From positions 186,001 through 250,000 of the forward strand of contig NZ_JAEDAK010000004.1 of assembly GCF_016093275.1 (NCBI RefSeq): a stretch of 64,000 nucleotides of DNA, written 5' to 3'. The DNA is from Inhella proteolytica. Lineage in GTDB: Bacteria; Pseudomonadota; Gammaproteobacteria; Burkholderiales; Burkholderiaceae_C. The notes under the pieces are model-generated. The model was not told the DNA's origin. It worked only from the letters and a program-made list of their open reading frames with translations, and ran no database searches. This document shows positions 1 to 9,875 of this stretch, piece after piece. The translations under genes were made by a program, and so were the position numbers. Position 1 is the stretch's first letter, and every line of letters begins with the position of its first letter.

Positions 1-1341
1 GGCCTGCCCAACCGCACCCTGCTGGGCGACCGCCTGAGCCAGGCCGCCGCCTACGCGCACCGCCACCAGCGCTGCGTGGCGGTGGCGCATCTGGACATCG
101 ACCAGTTCACACAGATCAACGAACGCCTGGGCCAGAGCCTGGGCGACGAGCTGCTGCGCCTGCTGGCGCGGCGCCTGCAGCTCACCCTGCGCGAGGACGA
201 CACCGTGGCGCGCGTGGGCGGGGACGAGTTCATGCTGCTGCTGTGCGACATGGGCAGCCCCGAAGCCAGCCGCGAGGTGCTGGAGCGCCTGCAGGCCATC
301 GTGGCCGAACCCTTCAGCCTGCAGCAGCACACCATCCGCCTGACCAGCAGCCTGGGCGTGGCCCTCTACCCGCACGACAGCGAGAACCCCGAGCGCGTGC
401 TGCGCGGCGCCGAGCAGGCCTCCTACCGCGCCAAGCAACAGGGCCGCAACAGCCTGTGCTACTTCGATGCCGCGCACGACGCCGCCCTGCAAGCGCGCCA
501 CCAGCTGCTGCACGCGCTGCGCGAGGCCCTGCAACAGGGCCAGTTCCGCCTGCACTACCAGCCCAAGGTGGACATGGGCAGCGGCCAGGTCATCGGCCTG
601 GAGGCGCTGATCCGCTGGCAGCACCCGCAGCGCGGCCTGGTGCCGCCGGCCGAGTTCCTGCCCGTCATCGAGGACGACGCGCTCGGCCTCGACGTGGGCG
701 ACTGGGTGCTGGCCCAGGCCCTGCGCCAGCTGACCGAGTGGGCCGCGGCCGGCTGTGCGCTGCCGGTCTCGGTCAACATCGCCGCGCGCCATCTGCAGGC
801 ACCCGGCTTCGTCGAGCGCCTCGCCGAGCTGCTGCGCCAGCACCCGCAGGTGCCGCCGGCGCTGCTGGAGCTGGAGATCCTGGAGACCGGCGCGCTGCAG
901 GACCTGCAGGCGGTGCGTCAGGTGCTGACGGCAGCCCAGGACCTGGGCCTGCAGTTCGCCCTCGACGACTTCGGCACCGGCTACTCCTCGCTCGCCTACC
1001 TGAAGAACCTGCCGGTGCGCACGCTCAAGATCGACCAAGGCTTTGTGCGCGGCATGGCGCAGGACCCTGGCGACCGCGCCATCGTGCAGGCCGTCATCGG
1101 CCTGGCCCAGGCCTTCGACCGCGAGGTCATCGCCGAAGGCGTGGAGGACCGCGAACTCGCCGCCTTGCTGCTCGCCCTGGGCTGCCGCCAGGGCCAGGGC
1201 TATGGCTTCGCGCGGCCGCTGCCGCCCGAGCAGGTGCCGGCCTGGGTGCGCGGATTTGTCGCCAGCTGGCGACCCCTGTGCCCTCATGAAGAAGGAAGCG
1301 CGCAGCAGGCGCTTGGCAGGGTGGGGGTCGCGGTTTCATAG
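1..1341 (+). CDS. GGDEF-EAL cyclic-di-GMP protein, 5' end outside window
   Basis: Frame 1 is open from the first base, so the true start and any N-terminal sensor lie upstream of the window; about 446 residues are visible. The sequence opens inside a GGDEF domain at GLPNR and carries ARVGGDEF with an RxxD inhibitory-site motif (REDD) just before it. An EAL phosphodiesterase domain follows, with [26 protein letters not shown] and EGVE, all of which are residues expected of a catalytically competent EAL domain. The protein should therefore make or degrade c-di-GMP at the membrane or in the cytosol. It is followed 41 bp later by a chemoreceptor gene, the same order as the GGDEF-EAL/chemoreceptor pair at 4.6-9.4 kb, and its first bases are nearly identical to those near 6361. 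Confidence 0.93.
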   Translation, partial: GLPNRTLLGDRLSQAAAYAHRHQRCVAVAHLDIDQFTQINERLGQSLGDELLRLLARRLQLTLREDDTVARVGGDEFMLLLCDMGSPEASREVLERLQAIVAEPFSLQQHTIRLTSSLGVALYPHDSENPERVLRGAEQASYRAKQQGRNSLCYFDAAHDAALQARHQLLHALREALQQGQFRLHYQPKVDMGSGQVIGLEALIRWQHPQRGLVPPAEFLPVIEDDALGLDVGDWVLAQALRQLTEWAAAGCALPVSVNIAARHLQAPGFVERLAELLRQHPQVPPALLELEILETGALQDLQAVRQVLTAAQDLGLQFALDDFGTGYSSLAYLKNLPVRTLKIDQGFVRGMAQDPGDRAIVQAVIGLAQAFDREVIAEGVEDRELAALLLALGCRQGQGYGFARPLPPEQVPAWVRGFVASWRPLCPHEEGSAQQALGRVGVAVS

Positions 1342-1382
1342 TCGGGCTCCAAGGCCGCATGCGACGGCTCAGGGAGCTCTCC

Positions 1383-2999
1383 ATGCGGAACACCGGTCCG
1401 GTCACCCAGCACGAGCACTTTTTTCCGCCTGGCGCCACGCTGGTGTCGGTCACGGATGACAAGGGCCGTATCACCTACTGCAACCAGGCCTTCATCGAGG
1501 TCAGCGGCTACACCCGCGAAGAGCTGCTGGGCCAGCCCCACAACCTGGTGCGCCACCCCGACATGCCGGCCGAGGCCTTCCGCGACCTCTGGGCCACCAT
1601 CGCCGCCGGCCGTCCTTGGTCGGGCCTGGTGAAGAACCGCCGCAAGGACGGTGACCACTACTGGGTCATGGCCAATGCCACGCCGGTGCGCATGGGGGAA
1701 CGGACGGTGGGCTACATGTCGGTACGCACCGCGCCCAGCCGCGAGCAGGTGCGCGCGGCCGAGGCCCTGTACGCCCAGATGCGCGGGAGCGACCGCCTCG
1801 GCCTGGACGCAGGCCAGGTGGTGCGGCGCGATCCGCTCGGACGGCTGCTCGGTGCGAGCCGGGCCTGGCTGCGCTGCCAGGGCCTGAGCGCGCTGGTCGG
1901 GCTGGCCAGCCTGATCGGGATGGGCGCCTTGGTGTCGGCCGGCGCCCCGCTGCTGGCCTGGTTGCCTGCGGCCCTGGCCGCGGCGCTGGCCCTGGCCTGG
2001 GTGATCCGCCAGAGCCAGCGCGCCTGCATCCAACAGATCACCCAGCAGGCGCTGCGCCTGGCCGCCGGCGATCTCTGTGCCCCGCCCGGCAGCCTCAACG
2101 ATGGCGATTGGAAAGACTTGCAGGGCGCGCTGAACCAGCTCGGCGTCAACATCCGCACCGTGGTGCTGGACTGCCGCACCGAGATCGAGCGCCTGCGCGA
2201 GGCGGTGGCCGAGATCGCCACCGGCAACCAGGACCTTTCCAGCCGCACCGAATCGCAGTCCAGCAGCCTGCAGCAGACCGCGGCCACGATGGAGCAGATC
2301 ACCGGCAACGTGCAGCAGAGCGCCAGCTCGGCCCTGCAGGGTGCCAAGTTGGCCCAGGACACCGCCAACGTGGCCGCCCGCACCGATGCCTGCGTGCAGG
2401 ACGTCGGCCGCGCGATGTCGCAGATCCAGCACTCCTCGCGCCGCATCGGCGAAATCATCCACGTCATAGAGGGCGTGGCCTTCCAGACCAACATCCTGGC
2501 GCTGAACGCCGCGGTGGAAGCGGCGCGCGCGGGCGACTCCGGGCGCGGCTTTGCGGTGGTGGCCAGCGAGGTGCGGGCCCTGGCGCACCGCAGTGCGGAG
2601 GCCGCCAAGGAGGTGCGCCGCCTGATCGGTGAGGCCACCGAGCGCGTGGATGAGGGCTCGCAACAGACCGAGACCGCCCAGCAGCGCATGCGCGAGGCAC
2701 TGGATGCCGTCGGACAGGTCTCGCAGGCCTTGCAAGCCATCAGCGAATCCAGCCAGGAGCAGCGCAGCGGCATCACGCAGATCAACAGCGCCGTCTCGCA
2801 CCTCGATGGCCTGACGCAGCAGAACGCCGCCATGGTCGAGCAGCTTGCGGCCTCGGCCCAGTCAGCTCGTGAGCAACTGGAGGCCGTGGAGAACAGCATG
2901 CGCCTGTTCCGCTTGCGCGAGCATGAGCACTCGCTTGCGGAGCTGGATGCCGTGGCCCTGAGACGCGGCATGAAGGGCGAGGGGCTGGTTCCGGCCTGA
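1383..2999 (+). CDS. PAS domain methyl-accepting chemotaxis protein (Aer-like)
   Basis: A 538-residue chemoreceptor. Residues about 17-115 form a PAS domain of the Aer type ([30 protein letters not shown]), probably a redox or ligand sensor on the cytoplasmic side. Hydrophobic segments lie near residues 162-205 and a methyl-accepting signalling domain follows, with the conserved hairpin tip ([20 protein letters not shown]). No periplasmic ligand domain and no C-terminal NWETF-type pentapeptide are seen. I chose ATG 1383 because AGGGAG lies 6 nt upstream and the paralogue at 7844 begins the same way (MRN); an in-frame ATG at 1359 has no ribosome site. A 7-bp hairpin begins at the last base before position 3001, right after the stop. 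Confidence 0.93.
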   Translation: MRNTGPVTQHEHFFPPGATLVSVTDDKGRITYCNQAFIEVSGYTREELLGQPHNLVRHPDMPAEAFRDLWATIAAGRPWSGLVKNRRKDGDHYWVMANATPVRMGERTVGYMSVRTAPSREQVRAAEALYAQMRGSDRLGLDAGQVVRRDPLGRLLGASRAWLRCQGLSALVGLASLIGMGALVSAGAPLLAWLPAALAAALALAWVIRQSQRACIQQITQQALRLAAGDLCAPPGSLNDGDWKDLQGALNQLGVNIRTVVLDCRTEIERLREAVAEIATGNQDLSSRTESQSSSLQQTAATMEQITGNVQQSASSALQGAKLAQDTANVAARTDACVQDVGRAMSQIQHSSRRIGEIIHVIEGVAFQTNILALNAAVEAARAGDSGRGFAVVASEVRALAHRSAEAAKEVRRLIGEATERVDEGSQQTETAQQRMREALDAVGQVSQALQAISESSQEQRSGITQINSAVSHLDGLTQQNAAMVEQLAASAQSAREQLEAVENSMRLFRLREHEHSLAELDAVALRRGMKGEGLVPA

Positions 3000-3015
3000 T
3001 CCCGCAGATGCGGGA
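3000..3015. other. 7-bp perfect hairpin after chemoreceptor stop
   Basis: TCCCGCA, a GA loop and TGCGGGA form a perfect stem directly after the stop codon at 2997-2999. There is no T-run, so it is not a classical intrinsic terminator, but it could protect the mRNA 3' end. Confidence 0.35.
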
Positions 3016-3060
3016 GCGCAAGGCTACGAGCGTGGCGGGCGCTCTGTGGACGCACAGAAT

Positions 3061-3076
3061 GCGGGGCTTGCCCCGC
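3061..3076. other. 7-bp hairpin in leader of the desaturase gene
   Basis: GCGGGGC and GCCCCGC flank a TT, giving a perfect stem 14 nt upstream of the ATG at 3091. No Shine-Dalgarno sequence is visible before that ATG, so the structure may influence translation, or the true start may be the GTG at 3046, which would put this stem inside the coding region. Confidence 0.3.
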
Positions 3077-3090
3077 CCCTGCCCCGCGCC

Positions 3091-4233
3091 ATGAACGACT
3101 CCCTCGAAAAGCTCAACCGCCTGACCGAATCGCACGGCGCCATCCAGCCCGGCAAGGGTCTGGCCTCGGGGGTCATCGCATTCAGCCTGGCCATCCTGTG
3201 CTTCCTGGGCGTGCTGGCCTTCCACTTCCCCGAGTACCTGACGACGCCGCAGCTGCGCAAGAGCTACAGCGTGCCGGTGCTGCGCCAGCTGCTGTTCGGC
3301 TCCCTGGTGCTGAGCGGCGCCATCGCGCTTTTCAACATCCTGCGCGGCCGCGTGAGCTGGTTGAGCCTGGGCACCTTCGTGCTGGTGGGCCTCTCGCTGG
3401 CCTTGGGCGGCAGCAAGGTCGAGGTGGACCCGAACTTCCCCGACCACACGCCCTACATCGGCCTGGACTGGTTCATCCTCGATCTGCTGGGCTCTACGCT
3501 GATCTTCGTGTTCGTGGAAAAACTCTGGCCGCTGCGCAAGCACCAGCCCGTGTTCCGGCCCGAGTGGCAGACCGACTTCCACCACTTCATCGTCAACCAC
3601 ATGGTGGTGGGTTTCGTGCTGCTGGCCACCAACCTGCTGGTGCACAAGCTGTTCGGCTGGGCCGCCAAGGACGGCGTGCAGGCCTGGGTGCAGGGCCTGC
3701 CCTTCCCGGTGGCACTGTTCCTCATCATCCTGGTGGCCGATCTGGTGCAGTACTGGACCCACCGCGCCTACCACGAGGTGCCGATGCTGTGGCGCCTGCA
3801 CGCGGTGCACCACAGCGTCAAGAGCATGGACTGGCTGGCCGGCTCACGCCAGCACATCCTGGAGCTCTTGATCACCCGGACGCTCGTGCTGGCGCCGATC
3901 TTCGTGCTGGGCTTCAGCAAGGAGGTGATCGATGCCTACATCGTCATCGTCGGCTTCCAGGCGGTGTTCAACCACGCCAATGTCGACGTGCGCCTGGGGC
4001 CGCTGCGCTACCTCATCGTCACGCCCAACTTCCACCACTGGCACCACAGCCAGGACGACGAAGCAATCGACAAGAACTACGCCGCGCACTTCGCCTTTCT
4101 GGACCATCTGTTCGGCACCGCCGTGCAGGCGGACCGCAAGTGGCCGAACGAGTACGGCGTGGTCGGCGACTACGTGCCCGACGGCTTCTGGCAGCAGCTT
4201 AAGTTCCCCTTCGTTTGGGCGAACAAAGACTGA
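3091..4233 (+). CDS. sterol desaturase / fatty acid hydroxylase superfamily membrane protein
   Basis: A 380-residue integral membrane protein of the di-iron fatty acid hydroxylase superfamily. Four hydrophobic N-terminal segments precede the histidine box region: HRAYHEVPMLWRLHAVHH supplies HxxxH and HxxHH patterns, and NFHHWHHS supplies the C-terminal HxxHH box. Family members insert oxygen into or desaturate lipid chains; the substrate here cannot be read from the sequence. ATG 3091 fits the start of homologous-looking sequence, although an in-frame GTG at 3046 exists and neither has a strong ribosome site. The gene stands alone between two signalling genes. Confidence 0.85.
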   Translation: MNDSLEKLNRLTESHGAIQPGKGLASGVIAFSLAILCFLGVLAFHFPEYLTTPQLRKSYSVPVLRQLLFGSLVLSGAIALFNILRGRVSWLSLGTFVLVGLSLALGGSKVEVDPNFPDHTPYIGLDWFILDLLGSTLIFVFVEKLWPLRKHQPVFRPEWQTDFHHFIVNHMVVGFVLLATNLLVHKLFGWAAKDGVQAWVQGLPFPVALFLIILVADLVQYWTHRAYHEVPMLWRLHAVHHSVKSMDWLAGSRQHILELLITRTLVLAPIFVLGFSKEVIDAYIVIVGFQAVFNHANVDVRLGPLRYLIVTPNFHHWHHSQDDEAIDKNYAAHFAFLDHLFGTAVQADRKWPNEYGVVGDYVPDGFWQQLKFPFVWANKD

Positions 4234-4560
4234 GAAGCGGCGGCGCCTGAAGCGGGCGCAGGGATCCTGAGGTCCGTTCGATTCCGGCCACAGGAGCCCT
4301 TTCGGCAGCGCCATCCAGGGGCCCTGTGCGCGCCCGCAGACGGCTGCGCCCCGCACCGCAAGTTGCCGCCGAAACGCGGCCAACGAGGCGGTCGTGGATG
4401 CGCCCATGCGCCGCATTGCGGTGCCCCGAACCTACCAAGCAGACACCCACAAGCGGAGCCGGTGCAAACCCCATGTAAAGCTTTGTAAACACAGGGCAGA
4501 GTTCCTAGCAGAAAAAGAAATCCCTTATTCATAGGGTTGTCTTTTGGGAGCAGGCCTTCG
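4234..4560. other. non-coding leader region with a possible promoter
   Basis: This 327-bp gap holds no convincing gene. Its last 100 bases become AT-rich relative to the surroundings (TGTAAAGCTTTGTAAAC, then GAAAAAGAAATCCC), which fits a promoter for the globin-sensor gene that follows. A TGTAAA direct repeat inside it is listed separately. A GTTCGATTCCGG string at 4276-4287 resembles a tRNA T-loop, but no complete tRNA can be built around it. Confidence 0.5.
4474..4489 (+). promoter_or_regulatory. TGTAAA direct repeat, 10-bp period
   Basis: TGTAAA occurs at 4474-4479 and again at 4484-4489. Direct hexamers spaced by one helical turn are typical of OmpR/PhoB-type response-regulator sites. 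It lies about 70 bp upstream of the globin-coupled GGDEF-EAL start, a reasonable activator position. The regulator is unknown. Confidence 0.3.
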
Positions 4561-7500
4561 ATGTGCGTGTCAACTCAACTGCCGACAGCAGAGCTGCAGG
4601 GTGCTCCCTCGGAGCAGACCGACCCCTTGCTACAGCGCATGGCATTTCTGGAGCTGAATGCCGACGACATCAAGGCGCTGCGTGAATTGCATGCCGAGTT
4701 GGAGCGGGCGCCCGACACGCTGACGCAACAGTTTTACGCACACCTGCGCCGCTTTCCAGATCTGGACCGGCTGATTCAGGCGCACGACGTGGAACGTCTG
4801 CACAGAAGTCAGGCCGCGCACTTTTCCAGCTTGACCGCCGGCACCTATGACCGCGCGTATGCCGAGAGCCGCCAGCGGGTCGGCTCGGCGCACCAACGCA
4901 TCGGTCTCGCGCCGGAATGGTTTCTTGGCGCCTACCGCAAGTACCTCGCCGCCCTGCTGCCCGCCCTGTGGGAAACCTACAGCGCCCAGCCAGCCCGCTT
5001 TCAGCGCGCGCTTGAGGCCTTGCTGAAGGCGCTCTTTCTCGACGTCGGTCTGACCCTCGATGCCTACTTCGAGGCCGACAAGAAGGCGATCGTCGCCGAG
5101 CGGGAGCGCTCAGATCAAGTCGTCAAGATCTTTCGCGCGACCTCCCTGGCGGTGGGCAGTGAGTTCCTCAGCAGTCTGGCCAAGGAACTCGCGGACGTGC
5201 TGGGGGTGGAGTACGCCATGGTGTCGACCCTGGATGACGCCGAGTTCAGCCAAGCGAGCACCTTGACCGTCGTCCATTGCGGTCAGTCCGAACCGAACTT
5301 CCAGTACGACCTGGAGGGTTCGCCCTGTGCATCCGTCCTCAGGAAGGGGGTGTGTGTCTACCCCAGCGGAGTACAGGCGCTCTTCCCCATGGATGCCGCG
5401 CTCAGGCAAATGCAGCTGGAGTGCTACGCCGGCATCCCGCTGCACACCCGCACGGGCATGCCCATCGGCGTGCTGGCGGTCTTCGGGAACCGCCCACTGG
5501 CCGATCCGGCACGGGCCGCGCGCATGCTGGAAATCTTCTCGCTGCGCGCCGAGACCGAACTCGAACACATGCGCATCGAAGCCGACGCGGCGGACAGCAT
5601 GGCGCAGTTCCGGTCCGCCTTTGCGCAAGCCGGCGTCGGCATGTTGCATGTGAGCACCGATGGCACCGTCCTGCGCGCCAATGCCCGCGCCGCACGCCTG
5701 CTCGGGGCCGATCCCACCGACCTGGCCGGCCGCAACATCGAGGTGTACCTGCCACTGTCCGGCCTGGCTCAGATGCTTGCGCAACTGAGGCAATCCGATG
5801 AACCCCTGGCGCTGGAACCGGTCGCCCCGAACTGCCGCAAAGCGGACTGCCTGCTGCAGATTTCGGTGTCCCTGGTGCGGCATGCCGGCAACTGCCATTA
5901 CTTCCAACTGGTACTGGACGACATCAGCGCGCGCCGCCGACTCGAAGAAGCCCGACGCCTGCACCGCCGGGCGCTCGACAACAGCCCATCCGGTGTCCTG
6001 ATCATCGATGCCGGACGGCCGCAGCGTCCGGTCGTCTATGTCAACCAGGCCCTGCAGAGCATGAGCGGGTACTCGGAGGCCGAGCTGCTGGCCTGCGACG
6101 CGGGGCTGCTCTACAGCCTGGCCGAGGACCAGGATCGCGTCGAAGAGTTCCGCTTGGCCATCAGTGAGCGCCGCGAGGCCCGCGCCGAGCTGCATCAAAT
6201 CCGCAAGGACGGATCCTTCTATTGGACCGACACCCTGCTGTCGCCGGTTCCCGACGAGACCGGGTTGGTGACCCACTTTGTCGTCATTCAGACCGACATC
6301 ACCCAGACCAAGCAAGCCCAGGAGCAATTGGCCTTCAGCGCCACCCACGATGCCTTGACCGGCCTGCCCAACCGCACCCTGCTGGCGGATCGCTTGCATC
6401 AAGCCGCACTGCACGCCCACCGACACGGTGGCCTGATGGCCCTCCTGTTCATCGACATCGATCAATTCAAAGTGATCAACGACGGCTATGGACACGAGGC
6501 CGGAGACTGCCTGCTGGTCGAGATTGCCCAACGCATCAGCAGCGCACTGCGGGCGGAAGACACGGTAGCGCGCTACGGCGGCGATGAATTCGTGGTGGTG
6601 CTGGGCGATCTGACGGACACCTCACGCGTCAAGTGCATCTGCAGCGCGCTGCTGCAAGTCATTTCCCAGCCCTTCGTGCTCAGCGGGCAGGAGGTCAATC
6701 CAACGGCCAGCATCGGGGTGGCCATCCTGCCCCTGGATACCGCAGACCCCACCGCGCTCTACCGCTATGCCGACATGGCCCTGTACCGCGCCAAGGACCT
6801 GGGCCGAGCGAACTTCCAGTTCTTCTCGTCCGAGCTGAATGCACGGCTGCAGGAGCGCATGGCCCTGGAAGCTGCGTTGCGCTGCGCGCTGCGCTCGGAT
6901 GGCATCCGGGTCGAGTACCAACCCATCGTGGACCTCTGCACGGGTCGAGCCGTTGGTGTGGAGGCGTTGGCGCGCTGGACCGACAGGCACCTAGGAGTGG
7001 TAACCCCGGATCGCTTCATTCGCGTAGCCGAGGAATGCGGCCTGATCTCCGACCTGGGGCGCAGGATCCTGCAACTGGCCTGTCGCGACTTGAGTCACTG
7101 GCTGGCCGCCGGTCGTACCGCGATGCAGATTTCGGTGAATGTCTCGGTGCGCCAGTTTCGCGAGGCCGATCTGATCGAGCAGGTGTCGGCGGCGCTGGAA
7201 CTGGCCCAGCTGCCACCGGAACTGCTCTGTCTGGAGATCACCGAGTCCGTGATGCTGCAAGACACCCAGGCCAACGAAACCACCTTGCGACGGCTCAAGG
7301 AGCTCGGGGTGTCGCTCGCGATGGACGACTTCGGGACCGGCTACTCCTCCCTCTCCTACCTGAAGCGCTTGCCCTTCGACAAGGTCAAGATCGACCGTTC
7401 CTTCGTTCGCGATCTGGCTGTCGACCCAGGCGACGCTGCGCTGGTGCGCTCCATCATTTCCATGGCGCACGACCTGGGCATCGCCGTCGTTGCCGAGGGG

Positions 7501-7659
7501 GTCGAGACGGTCGAACAGTGCCGTTTTCTGAAACGCCATGGCTGCGACCTGATTCAGGGCTATCTGTTCTCAAAGCCCCTGCCGGCCGATGCCATCGAAA
7601 CCCTGGATGCGGAAGGCCGTTGCCTGACATGCCCCCTGGAGAGCGAGGCGGCACCATGA
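4561..7659 (+). CDS. globin-coupled sensor, GAF-PAS-PAS-GGDEF-EAL
   Basis: A 1,032-residue multi-domain c-di-GMP enzyme. Residues about 25-185 are a globin-coupled sensor domain with the family signature VGSAHQRIGLAPEWFLGAYRKY; H111 is the expected proximal haem ligand, so oxygen or another gas is the likely signal. A GAF-like domain (about 200-345), two PAS domains, a GGDEF domain with RAED and ARYGGDEF (intact active and inhibitory sites) and an EAL domain ([29 protein letters not shown]) follow. Both catalytic domains look intact, so the output may switch between synthesis and breakdown. GGGAG at 4546-4550 supports ATG 4561; an in-frame TTG at 4537 is less likely. Codon use is less GC-extreme than in neighbouring genes. 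A chemoreceptor gene follows. Confidence 0.93.
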   Translation: MCVSTQLPTAELQGAPSEQTDPLLQRMAFLELNADDIKALRELHAELERAPDTLTQQFYAHLRRFPDLDRLIQAHDVERLHRSQAAHFSSLTAGTYDRAYAESRQRVGSAHQRIGLAPEWFLGAYRKYLAALLPALWETYSAQPARFQRALEALLKALFLDVGLTLDAYFEADKKAIVAERERSDQVVKIFRATSLAVGSEFLSSLAKELADVLGVEYAMVSTLDDAEFSQASTLTVVHCGQSEPNFQYDLEGSPCASVLRKGVCVYPSGVQALFPMDAALRQMQLECYAGIPLHTRTGMPIGVLAVFGNRPLADPARAARMLEIFSLRAETELEHMRIEADAADSMAQFRSAFAQAGVGMLHVSTDGTVLRANARAARLLGADPTDLAGRNIEVYLPLSGLAQMLAQLRQSDEPLALEPVAPNCRKADCLLQISVSLVRHAGNCHYFQLVLDDISARRRLEEARRLHRRALDNSPSGVLIIDAGRPQRPVVYVNQALQSMSGYSEAELLACDAGLLYSLAEDQDRVEEFRLAISERREARAELHQIRKDGSFYWTDTLLSPVPDETGLVTHFVVIQTDITQTKQAQEQLAFSATHDALTGLPNRTLLADRLHQAALHAHRHGGLMALLFIDIDQFKVINDGYGHEAGDCLLVEIAQRISSALRAEDTVARYGGDEFVVVLGDLTDTSRVKCICSALLQVISQPFVLSGQEVNPTASIGVAILPLDTADPTALYRYADMALYRAKDLGRANFQFFSSELNARLQERMALEAALRCALRSDGIRVEYQPIVDLCTGRAVGVEALARWTDRHLGVVTPDRFIRVAEECGLISDLGRRILQLACRDLSHWLAAGRTAMQISVNVSVRQFREADLIEQVSAALELAQLPPELLCLEITESVMLQDTQANETTLRRLKELGVSLAMDDFGTGYSSLSYLKRLPFDKVKIDRSFVRDLAVDPGDAALVRSIISMAHDLGIAVVAEGVETVEQCRFLKRHGCDLIQGYLFSKPLPADAIETLDAEGRCLTCPLESEAAP

Positions 7660-7843
7660 ATCGCGCCAGCCGCGCCGGACACCCGCGCCAATCAGCACAC
7701 CTGCGCAAGCGCAAGCGCCGGACGACCCAGCCGACCGCCAAGAGCTTGCCGCGTCCGCCCTGAGACCCGGGCAACAACCCTGACGACCCCGTCCCATCAC
7801 ATCGGTGCGCAGTACCTGCCGCTGCCACCCCAAGGAGATCTGC

Positions 7844-9397
7844 ATGCGCAACAACCTGCCCGTCAGCCAGCGCGAATACGAGATCGACGCGGACATGACC
7901 TTGATGTCGACGACCGACACCGACAGCTACATCACCTACGCCAATCAGGCCTTCATCAACGTCAGCGGCTTCGAGCGCGACGAACTGATGGGGCAGGCGC
8001 ACAACCTGGTACGCCACCCGGACATGCCCACCCAGGCCTTCGCCGACATGTGGGCAACCCTGAAGGCCGGCGAGTCTTGGACGGCCCTGGTCAAGAACCG
8101 GCGCAAGAACGGCGACCACTACTGGGTGCGTGCCAACGCCACCCCGGTGCGGCGTGATGGGCGCGTCATCGGCTACATGTCCGTGCGCACCAAGCCGTCG
8201 AGGGAGGAGGTGCAGGGGGCCGAGTCGCTGTACCGCAAGTTCCGCGACAACCAAGCCGGCGGGCTGCGCTTTCACAAGGGTCTCGTCGTGCATACCGGGG
8301 CGATGGCATGGCTCTCCCTGCTGCAGACCCTGCCGACGCGCTGGCGATTGCGCGGCGGTCTGTTCGTGGCCTGGCTGGCGGCGGCGGCCCTGGGCGCGGC
8401 AATGGGCCTCAGCGGCATGGCCTGGCTGGGCTTCATTGCCAGCTTCGGCTTGGCCTTGAGCCTGGTCGGCAGCTGGTTGAACGCCCAGCTGACACAGCCA
8501 CTGCAGATCCTGCTGAAGCAGGCCCTGGCCGTGGCCGCCGGTCAACCGGCTGAGAACGTGCACCTGAATCGCGTCGATGAGATCGGCATGATCCTGCGCG
8601 CCATCAACCAGTCGGGCCTCAATCTGCGCTCACTGGTGGACGACGTGAGTGATCAGGTCTCCGGCGTGCATATCGCCAGCGGTGAGATTGCGCAGGGCAA
8701 CAACGACCTGAGCACGCGCACCGAGAAGGCCGCCGCAAGCCTGCAGCAGACGGCCGCCTCGATGGACCAGATGACCTCGTCACTGAACCAGAACGCCGAC
8801 ACCGCTCGCGAGGCCACCAACCTGGTGAGCACTGCCAGCCAGGCAGCCACGCGTGGCGGCACGGTGATGGGCGATGTGATCCGGACTATGCAGACCATCA
8901 GCGCCAGCAGCAAGCGCATCGCTGACATCATCGGCGTGATTGATGGCATTGCCTTCCAGACCAACATCCTGGCGCTCAATGCCGCCGTGGAAGCTGCGCG
9001 TGCTGGTGAACAAGGGCGAGGCTTTGCCGTCGTGGCCGGAGAGGTGCGCCTGCTGGCGCAGCGCAGCGCCGAAGCGGCCAAGGAGATCAAGTCGCTGATC
9101 GGCGACAGCGTCGGCAAAGTCGAGAGCGGTAGCGAACTGGTGGATGAGGCCGGACGCACGATGGAGGACATCGTGACCCAGGTCCGCCGCGTCGCAGACT
9201 TGATCAGCGAAATCAGCAACACCACTTCCGAACAGAGTGGAGGCATTTCGATGGTGAACACCGCGGTCGGTCAGCTCGACCAGATGACCCAGCAGAACGC
9301 CGCACTGGTCGAGCAGAGTTCGGCCGCCGCCGAAAGCCTGCGCGGGCGAGCCACTCGGCTGGCCGAAGCGGTCGGCGTCTTCAAGACCGTGCTCTGA
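7844..9397 (+). CDS. PAS domain methyl-accepting chemotaxis protein (Aer-like)
   Basis: A 517-residue paralogue of the chemoreceptor at 1383. It has an N-terminal PAS domain ([32 protein letters not shown]), hydrophobic segments near residues 160-205 and a methyl-accepting domain whose tip reads [20 protein letters not shown]. It probably feeds a redox or metabolic signal to CheA/CheW in the cytoplasm. AAGGAG at 7832-7837 supports ATG 7844. No C-terminal CheR/CheB-binding pentapeptide is seen. It lies 184 bp behind the globin-type c-di-GMP enzyme, repeating the gene order at the left window edge and suggesting that gas-sensing c-di-GMP control and taxis work together. Confidence 0.93.
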   Translation: MRNNLPVSQREYEIDADMTLMSTTDTDSYITYANQAFINVSGFERDELMGQAHNLVRHPDMPTQAFADMWATLKAGESWTALVKNRRKNGDHYWVRANATPVRRDGRVIGYMSVRTKPSREEVQGAESLYRKFRDNQAGGLRFHKGLVVHTGAMAWLSLLQTLPTRWRLRGGLFVAWLAAAALGAAMGLSGMAWLGFIASFGLALSLVGSWLNAQLTQPLQILLKQALAVAAGQPAENVHLNRVDEIGMILRAINQSGLNLRSLVDDVSDQVSGVHIASGEIAQGNNDLSTRTEKAAASLQQTAASMDQMTSSLNQNADTAREATNLVSTASQAATRGGTVMGDVIRTMQTISASSKRIADIIGVIDGIAFQTNILALNAAVEAARAGEQGRGFAVVAGEVRLLAQRSAEAAKEIKSLIGDSVGKVESGSELVDEAGRTMEDIVTQVRRVADLISEISNTTSEQSGGISMVNTAVGQLDQMTQQNAALVEQSSAAAESLRGRATRLAEAVGVFKTVL

Positions 9398-9464
9398 GCC
9401 CGCAGCGCCGTTCCCCAGGGCTCAGTTGGCGTTTCCGACCCGGTTCACGGCAGGCTTTCGGGCA

Positions 9465-9875
9465 TCAATCGCCTGAACCGACCCGCCCGCGACCGGCCTT
9501 GATACCGGCTCGCTGCGCCTTGCCCTGCAGCCGGCGCTGCTGCGAACCCCAAGTCGGCCGGGTGGCACGGCGCGCCTTGGGCACATGGGCCACGCTCTGT
9601 ACCAGCGCTACCAGGCGCGCGATCGCCTCGGCGCGGTTCTGCTCCTGGCTGCGGTGTTCCTGGGCCTTGATGACGATCACGCCCTCGTTGGTCAGACGTT
9701 GGTCGTTCAGCGCCAGCAGGCGCTCCTTGATGGCCGCGGGCAGGCTGGAGGCGCGCACGTCAAAGCGCAGGTGCACGGCGCTGGAGACCTTGTTGACGGC
9801 CTGACCGCCGGCGCCCTGGGCGCGCACGAAGCTGAGCTCGATCTCGTCCTCACGCGGCTGCCAGAGCAGGTGCAT
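9465..9875 (-). CDS. arfB: alternative ribosome-rescue factor ArfB (YaeJ-type peptidyl-tRNA hydrolase)
   Basis: A 136-residue protein with the release-factor motif GAGGQAVNKV, whose GGQ catalyses ester hydrolysis of peptidyl-tRNA, followed by a basic, glutamine- and arginine-rich tail (KARRATRPTWGSQQRRLQGKAQRAG) that in ArfB enters the empty mRNA channel of stalled ribosomes. Length matches the family (about 140). It has no codon-recognition domain, so it is not a normal release factor. The start overlaps the stop of the upstream gene as TGATG at 9875, indicating translational coupling with the small secreted protein and alr. Confidence 0.93.
   Translation of the reverse strand: MHLLWQPREDEIELSFVRAQGAGGQAVNKVSSAVHLRFDVRASSLPAAIKERLLALNDQRLTNEGVIVIKAQEHRSQEQNRAEAIARLVALVQSVAHVPKARRATRPTWGSQQRRLQGKAQRAGIKAGRGRVGSGD

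Noticed and set aside
4276-4287. tRNA T-loop-like string GTTCGATTCCGG
   Set aside because: The flanking bases do not form a T-stem and no acceptor, D or anticodon arms precede it.
7656-7763. 35-codon plus-strand frame overlapping the end of the globin-sensor gene by ATGA
   Set aside because: Very basic low-complexity composition, no hydrophobic core, no ribosome site of its own and a common by-product of GC-rich DNA.
9390-9423. GAGCCC...GGGCTC pairing after the chemoreceptor
   Set aside because: The loop is too long and no T-run follows, so it is not a convincing terminator.
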